Assembly: GCA_030849805.1 (NCBI GenBank)
Contig: JASANZ010001723.1
Span: forward strand, 1-12,010
Direction of reading: 5' to 3'
DNA length: 12,010 bases
Source: Sergeia podlipaevii
Lineage: Eukaryota > Euglenozoa > Kinetoplastea > Trypanosomatida > Trypanosomatidae
Part shown: positions 8,156 through 12,010 of the stretch, one piece after another
Layout of the letters: every line of letters starts with the position of its first letter
How positions within the stretch are numbered: the first letter of the stretch is position 1
Translations under genes and position numbers: made by a program
The notes under the pieces: generated by a model
What the model was told of the DNA's origin: nothing
Seen by the model: the letters and a program-made list of their open reading frames with translations, nothing else
Databases searched by the model: none

Positions 8156-8315
8156 AATAGAATTTTTAAAAATGCACATATTTAAAAGGAATATCTCCAT
8201 GTTCCGTGTATTATATATATTGCAACATCTGTAAGTATAAGAAAAACAAAATATAAATATTCAAAAGCAAGACCCAAAAGTTCAAAATGAGCGCAGATGA
8301 TTACTGTGCAAAAAC

Positions 8316-9527
8316 TCACCACAAAGTAGCTAGCGTGATACAGCATGTCATCACTGTTGCACTTAAAATCCACAGAGATAAAACCGAGGAGCGTTCATGC
8401 AAGCCAGTTTCTTCTACTATATCCTCTTCGTCATTAGCCTCATGCTCGTCGCTCTCCGCCGCTAGTCCAGCATTAAAAGTAATGTGAGAGGGTCGAAGTC
8501 GACTTTGGAGACGATGACGTGATGTAGCCGAAGATACCGAAGTAATTCCGGACCTCGTATCTGAGTAAAATGGGTCCTCTTGCTTAAAGTACTGGCTTGT
8601 TGCCACAGCATTTTTTAGTGCAGAGGTGCGTTCCGGGTGAAAATACTTACAGCGCGATCCATAAGCACATCTCCCTTGAATATACTGAGCACACACCTCT
8701 GCGCCGATTTTCGACGCTCCGGTAGAAATGATCGTGACCTTCTTTGCCTTCCTTTTTGGCTGCAGCTCTTCCTCTTGTGGTGTTGCAGTACCAAAAAGCC
8801 ATGCTTTAGGCTGAAGCTGTTCCTGATACTTTTGCTCTTCTTCTTCAATGGCGCTTATTTTCCGAAGTAATCCGAGATGAAAAGGGTTAGTCGTTGGGTC
8901 TGAGCATACCATCGCGTTATATAGTGTTGCCTCGTGAATAATAACAGCATCCTTGGGGCTCACAATAATATCATCCAAACGAACAAAAATAATGTTTGGA
9001 TTTGTACACACTAACTCGCTCAATGCTTTGCTTGTTGCTTCGCCACCACGTGTTCCTGACAAATCTAAGGCTCGCAAGCGAGGATGCTCTCTGAGCGCGC
9101 AACATAGTGGTATCAGAGAGATATCCGATACATCTAGATATCTAATTTGCAGTGAAAGAATAGAGCTGTTGTGCTTTACAGCGGCCGCAAAGCATGTTAG
9201 TTCGTGATCTCCAAAAGAAGCCATTCCATCATCCTGCTCTAAGCAAACACTCTGAATAACGTTCTGTACAGTTTGCTGAATTAAGGTGTTAATGTCCATC
9301 CCAACAACAAATTCTTCACAAGAAAATACGTTCTCTGGCTCGATGTCACTTCCACCATAAGAGCAATCACTCCCAGAATCAGCCAAGTACTGTTCATATA
9401 AGCTTTTCTTTCCCTTTTTTTTGCGCTTCTTCGTTAGTTTGTGGTTGTCAGTATTGGCGCTACATGCTACAGTAAACTCGTTACTGCCGCCTAAATGAAC
9501 ACCCTTCTTGTCTTGCGGTGCACTCAT
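8316..9527 (-). CDS. Leucine-rich-repeat CCCH zinc-finger protein, probable RNA-binding regulator
   Basis: A 403-aa protein, probably an mRNA-binding regulator; no specific ortholog is recognised. A lysine-rich stretch at about 30-41 could be a nuclear localisation signal. Residues about 121-192 form two to three ribonuclease-inhibitor-type leucine-rich repeats; LRALDLSGT at 151-159 is the clearest. A single zinc finger C279-x7-C287-x5-C293-x3-H297 follows, a spacing close to the Tis11-type C-x8-C-x5-C-x3-H fingers known to bind RNA. Residues 356-378 are acidic, and the last 20 or so (about 384-403) are strongly hydrophobic with no charge, like a tail anchor. The start chosen is the ATG at 9527; the frame stays open 6 codons further to a TAA and holds a GTG at 9536, but GTG starts are not expected in a eukaryote. 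It sits between glutamine synthetase and the helicase-like gene on the same strand. Sure of the gene and finger, less of the role. Confidence 0.88.
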   Translation of the reverse strand: MSAPQDKKGVHLGGSNEFTVACSANTDNHKLTKKRKKKGKKSLYEQYLADSGSDCSYGGSDIEPENVFSCEEFVVGMDINTLIQQTVQNVIQSVCLEQDDGMASFGDHELTCFAAAVKHNSSILSLQIRYLDVSDISLIPLCCALREHPRLRALDLSGTRGGEATSKALSELVCTNPNIIFVRLDDIIVSPKDAVIIHEATLYNAMVCSDPTTNPFHLGLLRKISAIEEEEQKYQEQLQPKAWLFGTATPQEEELQPKRKAKKVTIISTGASKIGAEVCAQYIQGRCAYGSRCKYFHPERTSALKNAVATSQYFKQEDPFYSDTRSGITSVSSATSRHRLQSRLRPSHITFNAGLAAESDEHEANDEEDIVEETGLHERSSVLSLWILSATVMTCCITLATLW

Positions 9528-9556
9528 AATTGCCACAATAATAATTTAATGAAGCA

Positions 9557-9618
9557 CTTCAAAGACAAAAAAGGGAGCGAGTAATAATAAAACAAAATAA
9601 AAAGAGATAAAAAGAGGT
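9557..9618 (-). promoter_or_regulatory. Polypyrimidine region and probable trans-splice acceptor for the CCCH gene
   Basis: The complement of 9560-9618 is a long T/C-rich run broken by a few purines. The first AG after it lies at 9558-9557, giving a 29-nt 5' UTR without an upstream ATG. An in-frame TAA at 9548-9546 closes the frame, which supports the ATG at 9527. Confidence 0.5.
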
Positions 9619-9762
9619 ATGTTTCATATCTTCAAAGAGCAAGACACAAAAAGATAAAAGGGATACCATTTATGATCAAAGCATCTTATAAATAAATATA
9701 TTTACTTACGAGGAATAAATATTTTTTATATAAAAAAACGAATGTCACTGATTCTAATATAA

Positions 9763-9780
9763 TTAGCCATACCTGGCTAA
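9763..9780 (-). other. Perfect 7-bp stem, 4-nt loop hairpin in the glutamine synthetase 3' flank
   Basis: TTAGCCA and TGGCTAA are exact reverse complements separated by TACC; in the transcript the loop is GGUA. It stands out against very AT-rich surroundings, about 620 nt past the glutamine synthetase stop and upstream of the CCCH gene's splice region. A 3' UTR or processing signal is an inference. Confidence 0.55.
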
Positions 9781-10400
9781 ATGAGTAGCGTTAATATATA
9801 TTCAAAAGCTCTTTTCTTCTTTCGCCTCCATGCTTATTTTATAGTGCGCCGGAGATGAGCCAAAGAAGTACTTTTTTCTTGCAAGAAGCCAAAACATTTG
9901 TGTAAAACAGTGGGTAATGGTATTGACAATCAACTAAAACAATAAATTAATTTTTAAAAACCAAGATATATTGTCTGTGTACGTCTCGATTTTTTCCCGC
10001 CACTTATTTCAACTTGGCGCAGATACGTCAACAGTAAAAAATATATCCTCGAATCTTTCTTTTTTGCTTTTAATACTAAAGTTATTTATAAAAGAATCAT
10101 CTGCCTTCCCTCCCCTCCATCTCTTTCGATGTAGGTAGATACGTTTCGCTAAAAAAGTTTTCGATACTAAAAAGTGAAAACTAACAAAGAAAAATGAAAT
10201 GCACTTTGTCCAAGAAAGTGGTGCAGCATCTTTATTTTGCAGATTGTCATCTTTTTAGCTTTTGCTTTTTTTATGTGGGTCAACAAATGCACAAGTCTGC
10301 TGAGTGAATTTTAAAAAAATGCATACTCTTTCTCCTGCTATTTAATATCAACAGTAAAAAATAAAAATAGAATATAACCAGCAAGCCACGTAAAATTTCT

Positions 10401-11540
10401 TTACTCAAACGCACGGCGCATCCATTCCTTTTGATGCGTAGGAGAAACGAGATCCAAAAAAGGTGTTTCAAGACCGACACAAGAGGCAAAAAGACGAGAT
10501 GTAACTAAGTAAGGATCTGCATCGCCAGCGGGACGCCTATCCTCCATATACCCAGTCTTTTCGCTAGCAACAGAGTTGGGAATACGAATGGAAGTGCTAC
10601 GAGTGCCAACACCAAAAGTAAAATCAGAAGGCTTTGAAGTTTCGTGGTGCCCCGTCAAGCGCTCGTTATTTTCGGGGCCATAAAAGACAATGTCCTTCTG
10701 CACAGTCTTTCTTAAACGCTCAATGTATTCATAAATGGCGTTCAGGCCATTTTCAGCACGTGTAGCCTCAGTAGAAAAATTGGTGTGAAGTCCACTGCCA
10801 TTCCAGTCGCCGTGAATAGGCTTTGCGCGATAGTCCACGTCCAGCCCTTCATCCTCTAGCACCCGTAACAGAACCCAGCGACCAACAGTAAGCTGATCGC
10901 CCATTTCGAGGCCCTCGCAAGGGCCAACCTGGAACTCCCACTGACCAGGAGTAACTTCACCATTGGTACCAGATATATTGAGTCCCATCTCAAGGCAGAT
11001 CTCATAATGGCGATCGACATACTTGCGACCCCACGCCGCAGTCGCGCCAGTTGAGCAATAATAAGGTCCCTGGGGAGCAGGAAAACCATACTCCGGCCAC
11101 CCATATGGACGTCTGTTTTTACCAAGCAAAAAAAATTCCTGCTCCAAACCAAACCACGGATGTTCATCAGGAAGTTGTTCAAAAATGGTGCGTGCCAAAG
11201 CGCGAGAATTATCTGGTGTAGGCTCGCCGTTTGGCTGATAGCATTCTGCAAGAACAAGAATCCATGGAATCTTATTGGAAGGACGAGGAAGACAACAGGG
11301 ATATGCGTTCACTGGCTTCAAAAGAATCTCAGTGTCGAGACCCTTTGCCTGCTTAGTAGATGAGCCATCAAAGTTCCACACTGGAAAAACGCCGTCAGCC
11401 AACAACTCCTTGGGATGCTTTTTTATGTCCTCATCAACCAAGTACATCGTGCGGTCTTTGCTACGAATATCATGATGTGCATTTTGGCCTCCCAGCCAGA
11501 TGTACGTGACGCGTACGGGCTTCTTACCTGAGGCGGACAT
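10401..11540 (-). CDS. GS: Glutamine synthetase, eukaryotic type (GSII)
   Basis: Joins ammonia to glutamate using ATP to make glutamine, the main ammonia-assimilating step, probably cytosolic because no targeting peptide is visible. The 379-aa frame carries the family signatures in order: DGSST at residues 58-62 (beta-grasp signature), the GLEQEF metal-site block at 131-136 (E133, E135), NGEV at 193-196 (E195), WEFQVGP at 201-207 (E202), the ATP-site signature from KPIHGDWNGSG (240-250) to H252, NERLTGHHET at 292-301 (R294, E300), GTRSTSIRIP at 312-321, and YMEDRRP at 331-337. These residues match the metal, glutamate and nucleotide ligands known from eukaryotic GSII, so the enzyme should be active. 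Length is normal for the family with a slightly longer C-terminus. The ATG is the first after an in-frame TAA 18 nt upstream. It is the first gene of the visible minus-strand array. Confidence 0.97.
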   Translation of the reverse strand: MSASGKKPVRVTYIWLGGQNAHHDIRSKDRTMYLVDEDIKKHPKELLADGVFPVWNFDGSSTKQAKGLDTEILLKPVNAYPCCLPRPSNKIPWILVLAECYQPNGEPTPDNSRALARTIFEQLPDEHPWFGLEQEFFLLGKNRRPYGWPEYGFPAPQGPYYCSTGATAAWGRKYVDRHYEICLEMGLNISGTNGEVTPGQWEFQVGPCEGLEMGDQLTVGRWVLLRVLEDEGLDVDYRAKPIHGDWNGSGLHTNFSTEATRAENGLNAIYEYIERLRKTVQKDIVFYGPENNERLTGHHETSKPSDFTFGVGTRSTSIRIPNSVASEKTGYMEDRRPAGDADPYLVTSRLFASCVGLETPFLDLVSPTHQKEWMRRAFE

Positions 11541-11568
11541 GATTTTTCTCTGTCGTTAAAAGAATGCA

Positions 11569-11605
11569 CTAAATAGTTTGAAAAATAATAATAAAAAGAA
11601 AAAAA
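11569..11605 (-). promoter_or_regulatory. Polypyrimidine tract and probable trans-splice acceptor for glutamine synthetase
   Basis: On the coding strand a T-rich tract (complement of 11580-11605) is followed by a first AG at 11570-11569, which would give a 28-nt 5' UTR before spliced-leader addition. A second CAG at 11552-11550 is a possible alternative. No ATG lies between either AG and the start codon. The assignment rests on kinetoplastid splicing rules, not on transcript data. Confidence 0.5.
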
Positions 11606-11760
11606 TTGTAAAAAATGAATTTAAAGGGAAGATGGTTAATAAATGTAATCGTGAGAGACATGCAGCAACAACTAAAACCATACTCATTAGAAGATAAATT
11701 ACACTTACAAAGTGTAAACTTTCTCAACAAACACTACCCCTCAAATTGCATATATATCCA

Positions 11761-11788
11761 AATTAATTATTATTACTATTATTATTAC
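11761..11788. repeat. Imperfect TTA/ATT trinucleotide repeat
   Basis: A short run of TTA/ATT units, interrupted once by ACT, in the AT-rich spacer upstream of glutamine synthetase. It makes a tyrosine run in a plus-strand frame that has no other sign of being coding. Confidence 0.75.
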
Positions 11789-11974
11789 ACTTGCAACATA
11801 TTGTTTCCTCAACGAAAAAAGTATCAACTAGAGACACCCGCTTCAAGCAATAAATTTGCAGCAACCGCTAAACACCAAACTTACCTTCCTAACAGCATAC
11901 CGGAATTAACACTTTAAGCACAGCAACGAAACCTGCTAAACACCGCAGTGCTACAAAAATATTGCTTCCACCGA

Positions 11975-12001
11975 CCCCCCCCCCCTGCCCCCAACATCCC
12001 C
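11975..12001 (-). repeat. G-rich tract upstream of glutamine synthetase
   Basis: The plus strand holds C11, then TG, C5, a short AACAT spacer and C4. On the coding strand this gives at least four runs of three or more G separated by short loops, a textbook quadruplex-forming arrangement. It lies some 370 nt upstream of the probable splice acceptor, in spacer sequence. Confidence 0.75.
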
Positions 12002-12010
12002 ACATTCTTC

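Larger units (their letters stand above)
7953..8315 (-). other. Spacer between the CCCH and helicase-like genes
   Basis: AT-rich, 363 nt. It contains the CCCH gene 3' UTR with a hairpin at 8137-8155, and ends with the poly-T tract and splice acceptors of the helicase-like gene. No gene seen. Confidence 0.65.
9528..10400 (-). other. Spacer between glutamine synthetase and the CCCH gene
   Basis: Very AT-rich, 873 nt, with no credible open frame. It holds the glutamine synthetase 3' UTR, a purine-rich stretch on the transcribed strand at 10104-10118 (GG, GGGG, GGG and GG runs), the hairpin at 9763-9780, and the splice region of the CCCH gene at its left end. Confidence 0.6.
11541..12010 (-). 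other. Spacer upstream of glutamine synthetase
   Basis: AT-rich, 470 nt to the right edge. It contains the splice region of glutamine synthetase, the TTA/ATT repeat, a 10-nt direct repeat GCTAAACACC (11867-11876 and 11935-11944) and the G-rich tract. A 100-codon plus-strand frame at 11615-11917 runs through the repeats and is not supported as a gene. Confidence 0.6.

Noticed and set aside
8491..8503. GGTCGAAGTC, resembling a tRNA B box
   Set aside because: It lies inside the CCCH coding sequence, and no A box or cloverleaf could be found around it.
11615..11917. 100-codon plus-strand open frame
   Set aside because: It runs through the TTA/ATT repeat (tyrosine run), is opposite to the gene array and shows no domain.
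11867..11944. 10-nt direct repeat GCTAAACACC in two copies 68 nt apart
   Set aside because: Too short and too few copies to call an element; no terminal repeats, target duplication or coding content of a mobile element nearby.

Overview
The window looks like nuclear DNA of a kinetoplastid, most likely a trypanosomatid. Four long intronless genes all lie on the minus strand, separated by AT-rich, homopolymer-laden spacers. Each start codon is preceded, within about 30-160 nt on the coding strand, by a pyrimidine tract with an AG after it, as expected for spliced-leader trans-splicing of a polycistronic transcript. The glutamine synthetase is the eukaryotic GSII type. I cannot name the genus; the very AT-rich spacers argue against a GC-rich Leishmania-like genome.

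In transcription order (right to left), 12010-11541 is the upstream spacer of glutamine synthetase, with a G-rich tract on the coding strand. Glutamine synthetase is at 11540-10401 (379 aa, all signatures intact). A spacer of about 870 nt follows, with a compact 7-bp hairpin. At 9527-8316 is a 403-aa leucine-rich-repeat plus CCCH zinc-finger protein with a hydrophobic C-terminal tail; its ATG is 9 nt inside a longer frame that opens with GTG. A spacer of about 360 nt with a 6-bp hairpin comes next. At 7952-5283 is an 889-aa protein that reads as a degenerate DEAD-box-type helicase with a C-terminal RRM (U2AF-homology-like) domain. A 1.4-kb spacer follows, with a GC-richer, coding-like island near the helicase end, an (AT)n run, a G13 run on the sense strand, and the leader of the next gene. 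At 3861-769 is a 1030-aa ferric reductase/NADPH-oxidase-family membrane flavocytochrome with four heme histidines, FAD and NADPH motifs, an extra multi-helix N-terminal domain and a low-complexity insertion in the NADPH lobe. The last 768 nt hold its 3' flank and no supportable gene.

The genes do not form a pathway. In kinetoplastids, neighbours in a transcription unit are usually unrelated, so the functions (ammonia assimilation, RNA binding, RNA helicase-like scaffold, transmembrane electron transfer) should be read one by one. No mobile element, CRISPR array, rRNA or tRNA was recognised. The points most worth a second look are the pseudo-helicase/RRM fusion, the duplicated claudin/amastin-like N-terminus of the reductase, the hydrophobic tail on the CCCH protein, and the coding-like island at 5033-5143.
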